The notes under the pieces: model-generated | Databases searched by the model: none | Told to the model about the DNA's origin: nothing | What the model saw: only the letters and a program-made list of their open reading frames with translations | Shown here: positions 39,830 to 50,700 of the stretch, one piece after another | How the letters are laid out: every line of letters begins with the position of its first letter | Numbering within the stretch: the stretch's first letter is position 1 | From: Sitta carolinensis | Lineage: Eukaryota > Chordata > Aves > Passeriformes > Sittidae | DNA: 64,000 nt | Reading direction: 5' to 3' | Assembly (NCBI GenBank): GCA_032173965.1 | Contig: JAVUNC010000006.1 | Span: 38,473,870-38,537,869 of the forward strand | Made by a program: the position numbers and the translations under genes

Positions 39830-40062
39830 TGTTACTGTGACGTAGATAGAAACACACAGCAACACACACAACAGGTGTTCAGGTAGAGAAGAAGAAAAGA
39901 ACTCTCTCCTTTATTGTTGACCTCGTATATATAAGTTTCTGGACAGTGATCAGAGATTGGACAGAGAAGTTACCACTTCTCCATCTTCACTGGTCCCTTG
40001 AGAAGTCCATCAGGTGATATCTTTTACAAAGGAATGCAAACATGATTCTTGTTTATCTTACA
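39830..40062 (-). mobile_element. Solo LTR of an avian endogenous retrovirus, minus orientation
   Basis: On the plus strand it runs from TGTTACTGTGACG to GTTTATCTTACA, giving TGT...ACA ends. Read on the minus strand it has, in order, a CCAAT-like box (CCAATCTCTG, from 39960 down), a TATA-like TTATATATA (39934-39926) and an AATAAA polyadenylation signal (39915-39910), as in a retroviral U3-R-U5. Its outline closely matches the LTR at 56020-56259 (same ends, same order of boxes, 233 versus 240 bp), so they probably belong to one family. There is no primer binding site or internal gene next to it, hence solo. A matching target-site duplication was not clear, which suggests age or slightly wrong boundaries. 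Confidence 0.72.
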
Positions 40063-40170
40063 ATTCATGAGAACTGACTCCACTATGCTAAAACAAATCA
40101 GAAGGCTTATTTTCAAAGACAAAACCTTATGTTTTGGCTTTTATATTTTTCAGATTATGTGGTGTTTCAG
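40063..40170. other. Spacer between two opposed LTRs
   Basis: This is 108 bp of AT-rich unique sequence with no recognised element. It separates the 5' ends of two LTR-like elements that point away from each other. Confidence 0.6.
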
Positions 40171-40567
40171 TGTGTAGTTCTGGGTTTCATATTAAGTGTG
40201 GGTAGGCTCTCTTCACAGAGTAGGTAGACAAAACTTTTCTAGCTTGGGACCAAGGACAACTGATGTACTTTCAGGCCCAAGAGCATAAACTACGGTGAAC
40301 AGAGAAAAACAAGGAGGATGGAACTCCATAACCTCAAGCTTTAATTGGACAATTAACTCCAATATGATAATGGACCAGAACTTATAAAATTGTGGAACCT
40401 CATGACTGGTTGCCCATTTTTGTGACCATTTTGGAATTCCTCCTGAGCGTACCCCATCTGAGCTCTTGCACTGCCCAGGGTGTATCTGTTGAGGTTCTTT
40501 GGGGAATATGCACTTTATCTTTTTGCTCTGTCTAGTCTCTGTTCCAGATCAACCTTCTGAGGCATCA
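40171..40567 (+). mobile_element. Probable ERVL-type solo LTR, plus orientation
   Basis: The element begins TGTGTAGTTCTGGGTTTCAT and ends near CTTCTGAGGCATCA, giving TG...CA ends over about 397 bp. It contains an ATTGG box (40344-40348), a CCAAT box (40359-40363) and a TATA-like TTATAAAAT (40382-40390), followed by a block around 40395-40500 that I associate with ERVL LTRs of songbirds. That association is from memory and not from a search. The downstream flank shows no primer binding site or coding region, so it looks solo. The 3' boundary is uncertain: an AATAAA at about 40611-40616 could mean that the LTR extends further. Confidence 0.55.
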
Positions 40568-41311
40568 GGGCAGGGTGTTAAAAAAACGGAAGCCAAAAAA
40601 ATTAAAAAGGAAATAAAATTCTCCCTCAATGGTCCCATGCAATTTTTACAGTTGTACCCTGTATGGCATAATGTTACCCCTCACAGGCTACAGCGATGAA
40701 GCTCAAAGAAGAGTAATGAGAATAAGGAATCAAGAGGCATGGCTCAGTCAGGATTTCTGGTTTCTGTTGCCTGTTCCAAAAGAATTAACTGACTAGTACA
40801 ACACATGTTGTTTCTGATGGTAAAACAGATAACAATATTTCCCTCCTTTCTCAGGGCACGTCAAGAGAATCAGGTAACCGCAGAGCTGGAATCAGAAGAC
40901 TGCACTGCATTTCCTTCATCTTCTCTCCCTACAGCTTCCATGCGCATTGAAGCACAAACATGCCTAGCTCTAAACACTATTCTTTCATTAAAACAGAGGG
41001 GATGCAGCTAAGGATCCCCTATACATCCTGCTTACACAGGTTTTAGCATAGTTGGATGGCTCTGGGAACCATTCCTCATCTCTGTAAGGTTATAGTCAGA
41101 AGGTTGAGCTAGGCAGAAAGAATGCAAACAACATATCACAGTCAAACACAGGGTCAGGCTCAAGTCAAATCCCGCTCTGGATTTCAAACTCACATTAGAG
41201 TCTGGAGAGACTGCCTTTCAGAACCTGCTTTTAAGGGGGGATGAATAACAGAAATTGTATCAGAAGCAATGAGCTGAGGTGACTGCTATTTTCTCAGGAA
41301 CTAGAGAAAGG
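40568..41311. other. Noncoding sequence, no gene seen
   Basis: The first 50-200 bp could still belong to the preceding LTR if its 3' end is later than called. No exon is recognised. Confidence 0.55.

Positions 41312-41343
<32 letters not shown>
41312..41343. repeat. Poly-A tract (32 A)
   Basis: Thirty-two consecutive A. There is no AATAAA 10-30 bp upstream and no recognisable mRNA-like sequence before it. CR1 elements do not end in poly-A, so a retrocopy tail is not supported. It is probably a simple homopolymer. Confidence 0.97.
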
Positions 41344-41345
<2 letters not shown>

Positions 41346-44300
41346 AGAAATAAAAGATAGGGAGAAGAGAGGACAATGTAGGCAGCAAACACTCATGTGC
41401 TTCAAAATTACCAGAAAAGCATTGTAGTAGGGAAAATCCTACAAAAAGATGCTACACTGTCAGCAAGAAAGGACTGCTGCAAGGGGGATCAGCAAACAGC
41501 CTTATCCTCAAAGTCCAGGGATTTTAAATTTTAGAGAGATTAAGCAGACACATGATACTGGTGCAGGAGTAGAGTATTATGACCAGTTCACTCTAAACAC
41601 GTGCGAGTCTTAATACTGCTTTCATTGTCTTGGTACGATTTATGACATAAGCTCTGTAAGAAAGACATCTAACATGCAGAGCACACATATGGTCCCTTAC
41701 TAAACACAAAACAGGACAGGCACTCCCCTCTAAGAGCAGCCTGTTTTACAGATGCAGCACAGCATAATACCACATTGTCACTCCCATGCCTATTGTCCCT
41801 CCAGCCATTATCAAATAGTAATGCACATAGTAAATGAGCACAGATAAAGGGCAAATGTTTCTCACTGCTTTCAGAAAATTATTAGTGTATTATGTACCCA
41901 GCTTCCCTACTTGAATTGTCTCTATCTTTGGGAGTCCAAGAAACTAAATCATACCCTAATGTTTCATTTCCTCTACATACTGCCTCTTTTTGCTAAGCCA
42001 GCCAAATGTGAGGTTGGCCTGCTTTCAGTATGTGACAAACCAAACTCAGATATAACTGGCCAAGTTCAAGCAAGGTATATGCCATGCTCTCCAAGAAGAT
42101 GATTAAAACTTAAGGAAACGTTAGTTGAGTCATCTTAAATTAAGGAAATGGGGCAATGCTCTAAAAGTAAAAGGGGAAAAATTATTCTGAGCATGTCTTG
42201 GAAAAAGTCTGGGACACATCCATAATGGCACAATATTCCTCAAGGGTGTTTTCTCAAAGGATATGCAGACTGGCGCTAGCCACAAAGCAGCAGGCTGAGG
42301 ATTGTGGGAGGGAGCAAGAGAAATGTGGGACAAGAGAGGGTAGTCTAAAGCAGTCATGTGCTAGGAGGCTGAAAATAAATCAGCTCACAAAACTCACATA
42401 GGTTTTGTTATGCAACAGTGCGTGAGATGCACAAGTATCCTCAGATCTGGTCATCAGTATCAGAAGCAAAGAGAGAAAAGAACCTTTGGGCATCCATTGT
42501 GTCAACTGTTGTACAACTGTTTTCTGCTTGTTACCTGACAAGGAGAATGTAAACGTGGTAATGTTGTATTTATTTATATATGTATTTATTTTAAATTGTA
42601 TAAAGGCCACCTATTTGTAAAGAAGCAAAGTGCAATTTCATTACCCTTAAGTGTAATTAATTAATTTCCTTAAGCTGTTATAAATGTAGCCAAGGCACTC
42701 CTGGCACTGTTCACTCCATTCTCCCCACAAAATGTCTTGTCAGTAACACCAAAAATTTCTTTGCTTCATAGAGGCTCCACCAGAAAAATCCATCCATATC
42801 CTTAGTGTATTTCTTTCCCTGACATACCTTCATTTTGTACAATATGTCAGGTTCCTCTCTCTTCAGCTGTTATTCATATTTCATCAAGCTGCTGGGACAG
42901 AGATGGGAACACAGGAACTTCTTTCACCCAAGTTTAGACCCAAGACTGGCAAAAAAGGTACAAGAAGAGGCCAAATACTGTTTTCTCTGCCAGGCTGCTG
43001 GCCTTTTTTTGGTCCAGGGCACGAGCGAACAAAAGTGAATCATGTCTGCTGGTGGTTCAGGACCCTTCTGACATGAGTTTCGTGGATTCGGATCTGATTT
43101 TTTAGAAACAGTATCAACTCAGGAAAACCAACACATGCTGTTATCCTACAAGCACCTTAAAAGCAAGGAGTCTTTGTGGAATACCTCAACAGCAAATATA
43201 AGGAATGACTGCATAACAGAGATCCTCCTCCTGGCCAAATAGATGAGCTCTCCAAGTCATCATAAGTGTATGTGAGCTGCTTAAGAGACCATCAGTGTAT
43301 ACATATGGTGTAAATAACAAGAGAAGCTGGCAGATAGACTATCACTTTACGACTGTAGCCATGTTCAATCAATTGAATTCAACAATTCAGCACTTTCCCC
43401 AAGTATACCAACACACTATATATCCAAACTAATATATCCATATTAAAATTCCTCTAAAGACTCTAGCTAAAGGGATAGTTTCCCTTGAACTGGAATCAAA
43501 GATATGATGAGAAAATGTACAGGGTTTTTTTTATTACCAATTATGAGGGTATTCATGCAGCACTGCTTAAATATTATCTTCTAAAACTGATAAAAGGGCA
43601 ATGTAAGGGGGAGTTCTTCAGAGAGCCCGAGACCAGACAATTAAGGCTCTTAATTACAAGCCAATACCCATGAACTTAAAGATCACACCCAGACTAAACT
43701 CTGTCCTTTATACCAATATTCATTCCCCTAACACACATACCTTAAAAAAGTCTACACATCATTATTTTCTATCATATTTTTAAATAATTTTAAGAACATT
43801 TAATGCACCAGCTAGTTCGAAGATACTATGATACATTAAAAGTTCAAAGCTGTAACTTCTCTCTTTCATTTTATACCTTATTCTAAGAAGGAAAAGTTGC
43901 ATGCAATTTAATATTTCTCGTCACCAAGACTGCTCTTACCCCAAGACTGTTGTAGAAACTCCTTTAACGCAGAGAAGAAACAACAGTATATACTATACTC
44001 ATGGCAGTGACACAGATGAATCACATGTTTGAAAGAATATGTGAAAATTCAGACCAAGAGCCCTGAGAAACACAGGTCACCACACCCAGCCAGCTGCAGC
44101 TGCTTCCAGTTAGCCACCACCACATCATGGTGGGTACACTAGTGTTGTGAGGGAAAACATGAGCAGGTGGTGCACTGGTACCTCTAATTCATCATCTTAA
44201 CCAGTGACATATAAAAAGCAGTGAAACATAAAGTGCAGTTAGACCTGAAAAGTTGCCATAATTGCAATAGCATTGCTAACTAACCATTCAGCCCCATGTT

Positions 44301-45208
44301 CTGAGTAATTAGGGCAATGGTTTATGACCAGCACTTGGTGGCATTAGCAAAATGGAACAGGAGATTGAGCGTGACGGGTGGGTTGGTAAAGAGGGGGAGG
44401 AGGAGATGTAATTTACAGCTTTAGGGAATTGCCTGTTAAAAACCATGTGTCCCTCTTTACTGAAAAGGAAGAACTTCCCAATACCCTGTGGATAAGGAAA
44501 GGGGATTCAAGATGATGGCATGGTGACAGTCTTTTACAAGAATGTTTTTGACTTTTCCCCTCACATAGGGATTAATGTGATTTTGCTCAGACAAGTCAGC
44601 AAGAGAAAGGAAAGTCTAGCAGTCAGGCTTTTGCAAAATAAATTCTGTATGCTTAAATGATTTGAGAAAGATGTTACCTTACTTCCTCTTAGAATGAAAA
44701 GGCTGATATAAGTCACCTACACTGCAGCTCTACATAGCAGGAGGGGACTGGAGTTCACATAATGCAAATAAAAATGCCACGGAGGGAGGAGAAGTTCTTG
44801 CTTCTTGCCCTCCAGTGTTAGGCTTCAGAAGATGCAAAAGATAGATAGGCATGATTTATTTTTTTCATGGCCATTAAGAAGTCTACCCTGAACTCTTGCA
44901 TAACTCAAAATAACTTTGTTGTTTTAATTCCCACCTGAAGACCAATAGCAGGGTTTGAAATACAGAATTTTTTTTTTTTTTTTTTCAATTCTTTCAGTGG
45001 GGCTAGAAGAGGAGATTTTCAATGAAAAATTTGCTTTCCCACACTGTAGAAAACTGAAATGTGCAGACTATTACATGTCCACATTTGTCTAGTTTAAAGT
45101 TCCATCCACAAAATCATGTCATGCTTTCACTTTTAAAAATTGAAAGCTCTTACTAAATTGCTGTTTACCACTGTAGGTAGCTGTAGATTTTTATTGCCAC
45201 CCCTCCAT
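41344..45208. other. Noncoding unique sequence, one candidate regulatory block
   Basis: No exon or repeat family is recognised. The interval about 44230-44470 is unique, holds TAATTAGGGCAATGG and TTTATGACC words followed by a G-rich AGAGGGGGAGGAGGAG run (44389-44404), and looks like conserved noncoding DNA. An 18-nt T tract lies at 44968-44985. Confidence 0.5.
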
Positions 45209-45945
45209 TCTACAGAATCACAGAATTATTTAGGTTGGAAAAGACCTTTAAGACCATCAAGTCTGAATGTAACTTAACACTGCCAAGACCACTACTAAAC
45301 CATGTCCCTGAATACAACATCTGCACATTTTTTCAATATCTTCAGGGATGATGACTCTACCACTTACCTAAGCAATGCTTGATCCTTTCCATGAAGAAAC
45401 TTTCCCCAATATCCAATCTAAACCTCCCCCATCACAAGGCCATCTCCTCCTGTCCTATCACTTATTTACTTGTTTCTTCTTCAAAGAAGTTGTAGGGAAA
45501 AACAAGGTATCCCATCTTTTCCTTTCCAGGTAAATACTACTCCTCTCTCACAAATTTTTCAATTGTTTTACCAATTATTGTATTTAAGAACTATCTCTCC
45601 TCTACGGTAATAGCAGCTGTATGCACAGGAAATGTATCTCATTCACAATCATAACAAGACTAAATACATTTGTTCCTACTCAATACTGTCCTTCAACACA
45701 TCCAAAAAGTGATTTTAGTCCTTTGGCCACCATATTTGGCCACCCTGAGAACTCATTTTTATCTGAGTAAAAGCCATGATCCTGAAGTCTTTAGCAAAAA
45801 TTAGCTAGAGTACTCTATAAGGATGCCATACATACTTTGTTTTAAAACCGATACATTTCAAAAGAGACAGTTTAAAATGCATCTTGTTCAGCTGCCCTCA
45901 ATATGCAATATAATCCAGTCTATCAGTGACATTTCATCTCTCAAT
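45209..45945 (-). mobile_element. Old CR1 LINE 3' fragment, minus orientation
   Basis: The plus strand starts with CAGAATCACAGAATTATT (two degenerate copies of the CR1 terminal 8-mer), then TTAGGTTGGAAAAGACCTTT (45230-45249). The usual 3' region blocks follow: ACACTGCCAAGACC (about 45279), CAATATCCAATCTAAACCTC (about 45408), TCCTGTCCTATCACTTA (about 45449) and AGTTGTAGGG (about 45488). More decayed blocks (TTTGGCCACCATATTTGGCC near 45721, CCAGTCTATCAG near 45915) extend the match. It is certain to about 45545 and probable to 45945. All frames are broken. It is older than, and separate from, the CR1 at 34.8 kb. Confidence 0.9.
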
Positions 45946-48900
45946 GTCTGGACTACCCTCCGAGCCATTCAGTGCCAAGTGGTCTGTGAAGAGGATTCAC
46001 AAGATACCATTTTCCTATACATATGTTTTTCCTCTCCAAACAGCTGTTTAAGACACAACTGTACATTCTTATTCATTCAGAGGATGTTGCAACACAGGTG
46101 GCAGTGGCATTATGAAGAAGAGAAAATAAGCCAATTCTGTTGGATAAGGCATAAAGAAAGGGTCATGTTGGGAGACTAGCTCAGCAGAAGAAAACTAGCA
46201 TATATGAGTGTACCAGGAATGACCCTCCTCCACATTTCAGGTCACCCATCTGTGGGGCTGCATGCCTCTCTATATCTGAAACAAAAATCTCTGAGACTGA
46301 CATTGCTGTTCTAGGATCTGAATTGGGGGTATTTGGCAAGGAGGTGTTAATGGGGAGAAATACACATGACTACCCTGCAGGGAGAAAAATTGAGACTGAA
46401 TAACCTGTATTTCCCTGACAGGAATTTGTTTTTTCAGGAGAAAAATCTAAACTGACTGTTCCTTCAACCTTTGGGTTTTTTTTGTAACAAAGTCAGCAGA
46501 TTCTGATAAAGGAAAGCAGAGACTTTCAGCTGAAGAAAATATCCTTTTCTAACGGGAAGTAGAAGATTATATAGCTTCACCCCACCTGCCACACAGTGGT
46601 GCATGCCACATAACATCATGCCTGGGGAAACTGGCAAAGGTAATGACATTTCCTCTGAACCCTGGATGGTGGATAAAGAAAAAGGGCGCTTGGTCCTTCC
46701 CCTGTTCTCTTTGAGCTGTCACAGAGATGTGCTGCACCCATAAAACAAGGCAGGGGCTGCTGAGGAATTCACAGCTCCAAGGGAGCTTGTTTAGCTTGTT
46801 TCCATCCCCCGAGAGCCAGAGGCCTACAGGATGTATTGTGATAAGCACAACAGCAAGACCAGCGAGGGAAAAAGTGTGTTTCTGGATTTATAGCCATTTG
46901 TTCTGAGCCAACTGACAGAATCCTAAGTGGGAGGGTGAGGAGCACAGGGTGCAAAATTAGCCTGCATTTAAATAAGAGACATGTGGGTTTGGAACCCCTC
47001 CCTCCTCTGTTTAAGCAGCCCAGTGCTGCCGTGAACAAAGCCTAAGAAGATTATGTTTTGTGAGGATAATCTCAGCTCTCTAGTGCTGTCTTGGCTTCAG
47101 AAACACAGCATTCCAGTTTTCTTGCAGCGTCATTTCTATCCTTTCCCTTCAGCTCCTATATGCTTCTCCAGCTACTCTCTGATTTCTGGAGTGAACTTTT
47201 TTAATGTTACAATTATCAAGGCTCTTTGGATTTTCCTGCCATTCAGGCTTGAGAGAGACAGATTCCTCAACTGAAGGTAACAGGATTAGGTGTCAAGCAG
47301 CTTTCTCAGCAATTTAGGTATCCCTTTGGAAAGCAGAGGAGCAGCATTCCCCATGTGCATGAGGAGTCAGCAGCCCAGAGTGCCTCACTGACCACCCAAA
47401 CTCATTATCTCATCAGAGCATTAAATAATGCAAAAAATATTCAGGAGCTCAAATATTCACCAAGTGATAATGATGCTGTCACTTTCGCAGAACATGCAAA
47501 TATTGGTGCAAGTGGATAGCATTTGTGAAGAAAATGAGCAAGATGAGAGAGGACCCCTCTGATCCACCCTTTGCAGTTCCCACTGCAGCTGAGGGCACAC
47601 AGCTCTCTGCCAGTCAGGGGCAGATCTCCCATCCTGGCACTCAAAGACACTCTCTTGCCTTCTCTGCTGCAAGAGTACAGAATGGCTTGCCTGGCAGGCA
47701 CTATGCAACAACTCTAAACATGCTAAAGCCTGAAGAGTGGCATCTCTTTATGCTAGGTTTGAATTTAGCCAGGAGACTGAAGAACATGTTGTGTAGGGTT
47801 TTCACCTGTGTTAAACAGGTAAAAGAATGTCAGAGATATTTTACACATCTGAATACGCTGTGCATAATGTGCCTTAGTTGCAAATACTGTTCCTATGTTT
47901 TGGAGTACATGTTCCCTCATTTACATCTACTAGCTGTATATGGAACAGAAGCATAACTACCAAGAGAACTGATAAATATGCATGAAAAATAACTGGGAAA
48001 AAAAGCAAAAAGAACTAGGAGTCAAAACACTGTTAAGAGCTGCAGCCCTTTCCTAAGGTAGGGTTTGGGATACCTGGAAGCTCATTGCACAGGACAGGCA
48101 CAAATCTCTAGACTTTGAGCTGAGATCACAGAATCAACCTTGTCCAACACTCAGATGACATAAACAAAATGAACATACTGAGAATGCACCTTCTGCCTCT
48201 AGTCCAGTGAAGGTTAATCTGCACTGCACTTGGTCTTACCATGCTACCTTAGATGTTCGTTTGGGCTGTGGACACAGAACTCTGGCACTGGCATGAAAGC
48301 AACAGAGAAAATAACCAACATCACATAAATATCCAAAGTAATTGTAATTGTTCTATGTGGTACAAGTCCTGCAGTGTTGACTTCAAACAAATTCCTTTAA
48401 CTTCTATGGATGTTTGGCCTGATTACAGATTATCTGAATCAGACTGTATACCACAGGCCACAAAGGAAGTAGAGCATCAGAGGAAGAAAACAAACATGAA
48501 TTACTCTCAAGTTCACCCTCGGGCTTAAAAAAGATTGAAACCAACCAGTACAGAGTCTCATTCTATCGTAGTCTTACTGATTTGAAGATGCTGCATCAAT
48601 ATATGCCAGGGTCTTTCATATCAGAGCTCAGGATAGGAAATCCCAATTCCCAGTAAACCCAAATAAATGCCCAAATTAATTTAGAAAACAAAATCTGAAA
48701 TAAACCCACTATTCTAATGTAATTTCTTTTCCACTGACGTGTTGTGAAGCCCAGCCAGGAGTACACCTGCTGTATGAAAACCTCAAGGGCATTTTATGAG
48801 ATTTCTCTCAAACGCAGTAAAAATGGCCAAGAAATTATCTTGGTGTTACAAAGTATCATCTCTTAAAACACATTAGAAAACTCTGAAAGACGCAATACAG

Positions 48901-50700
48901 TCTCTGTAGTCAGTAACTTTAAATCCAAAGTACTTCCATCGATATACACACAGTGCAACTGATTGCAGCCCTCCTGAGGCACCAGGTAGTAGCTACACAT
49001 GGTATAAAGTACAGAAAAAGGGGTCAAATATTGACATACTTCTGAAATGCTGTAAGGACATTCAGTGTCCTTTCAGACCACATAGTGTTCTGGTGTAAAG
49101 ACACAGACACAGTAAGCCCCTCAAGGTCCATCTCCTGCTGGGAATCCAACACGCAGGCAAGGAGCCAGCTAAACCACTTCTCTCTATAAATGTCCTAGTG
49201 GCTGGATGCCTCTGCCACAGATCATCTGCCCAGTGCAAGCCTTCCATTTTCTTCCTGCAGCAATCCAGCTCAAAAGGCTCATGTCAGGCATTTAGAAAAA
49301 GGATCAAGGTGAAGTCTGACATCACTTGGTGATACTTGACATGAGCATGTGCATAGGTGTATGTAATTCTCCCTGCTGAGAATCCTGATTCCACAGGCCC
49401 CACAGCCACACCAGCAAAGGAAGAACAACACCCCAGCTAAGCAAGGAAAGAAGTACTAAAATGACAGCCATTTTGCATTTTTACGAGGATTGACTCCTAA
49501 GTGTCTCTGTACCTCCACAAAGCCCTCATCGCTGCCTCAAAACCCATCTTGCTTCTCTCAGCTGATGAGGAATTTTTATTCTTGCTTGTCTCCCCTCTTT
49601 CCTGCCTATTCTTGTGTCCTTGGTGTTAGTGTGTCCTGACAGCAGCAGCTCTGTGGTGCTCTCCTGTCTTTCCCAAACACCTACTACTACTTGTGCTGTC
49701 AGTCACCCACAACTACTGCATCTCCTGCACTATTCACGCTGAGCAGTCAGGAAAGTCATTCTTTGCCAAGCTCACTGTCCCCCTGCCCCAGGCCTAGGGG
49801 AAGGAGAATGCACAAGGCCCTGGGGAGCTTCCATGCTGCCCAGTCCATGTCTGAACCCTAAGTCTGTCCCAAATCTAAACTAGAGCAAGAACTCCATATA
49901 TATCAATCCTCCCACTTAACACCCTAGTTTTCATGAATGGAAAACCTGGAAAAATGATAGGGTGTGGAGCTGCCACATGATCTTGTCCTGGTAAAAGATT
50001 CAGATGACTGGGAGACCAATACTTCATGGTACAATAGACTATATATGCAGAGTAAATTTAGCTACAGCCTGACATTCTTGTTCCTGCTTGTAAACAGAGA
50101 TAATTGTGCTTTCCTAATTAGTGCATGAGTGTTGAGAATAAACATAAAAATTCTTGAGTCACATCTTAGCATAAGAACAAAACTCACAGAGGCAAAAAAC
50201 ATATACAGAGACCACAGGAAAGCTTCGTTTAGCTTACAGAAGGTGTGTTCAGGGAAGGCTGACTGCTTCCCAAATGGAACAAAACCATCTTAAAGCCATA
50301 AAACCTCCAGAGTACACCCAACACTAAAACAAACACTCTCCATCCTCTCATAAGCTCTTCTGAACTCTTTCTTTTCCTCTACTAGTCATCCTAATACATC
50401 TTAACAGTTGCATACCTTAAATATATACTTTACTAATGCCAGTTCAACAAGGCTATAATTTCAACTGTTTCCTCAAAGCATGCACAGCACAGCCTTTCTT
50501 TCCTTCCAAAATCCAAGGTTTAGATGATTGTCTATGGTTGTACAGAATGAAAGCTCTGGGTATACATCAAATAATTCAGAAGTAGAATAAGCATCAGGAA
50601 CTAAAACTGACTGACCTTTCAGACCCTGAGCTCAGCCCTTTTGTTTTCCAAGCATTCGATGGACCAGTATCTCACTCTTCACTTCTAGTACACTGAAACG
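45946..50700. other. Noncoding sequence, no gene seen
   Basis: The longest open frame of the window (47525-47956, plus, 143 codons) lies here; it has no recognisable domain and overlaps other frames. A short ATCACAGAATCAACCTTGTC run at 48126-48145 recalls a CR1 3' end but is too short to call. The stretch 49500-49760 is pyrimidine-rich. No RNA gene is seen. Confidence 0.6.

Noticed and set aside
41312..41343. 32-nt poly-A as the tail of a processed pseudogene or SINE
   Set aside because: No polyadenylation signal or mRNA-like sequence precedes it and no flanking duplication is evident.
47525..47956. Longest open frame in the window (143 codons, plus strand) as a possible gene
   Set aside because: No recognisable domain, and overlapping open frames on the other strand. 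By a rough stop-codon estimate a few frames this long are expected by chance in 64 kb of six-frame sequence.
48126..48145. Short ATCACAGAATCA-type run as another CR1 3' end
   Set aside because: Only about 20 bases resemble CR1 and no further CR1 blocks follow in either direction.
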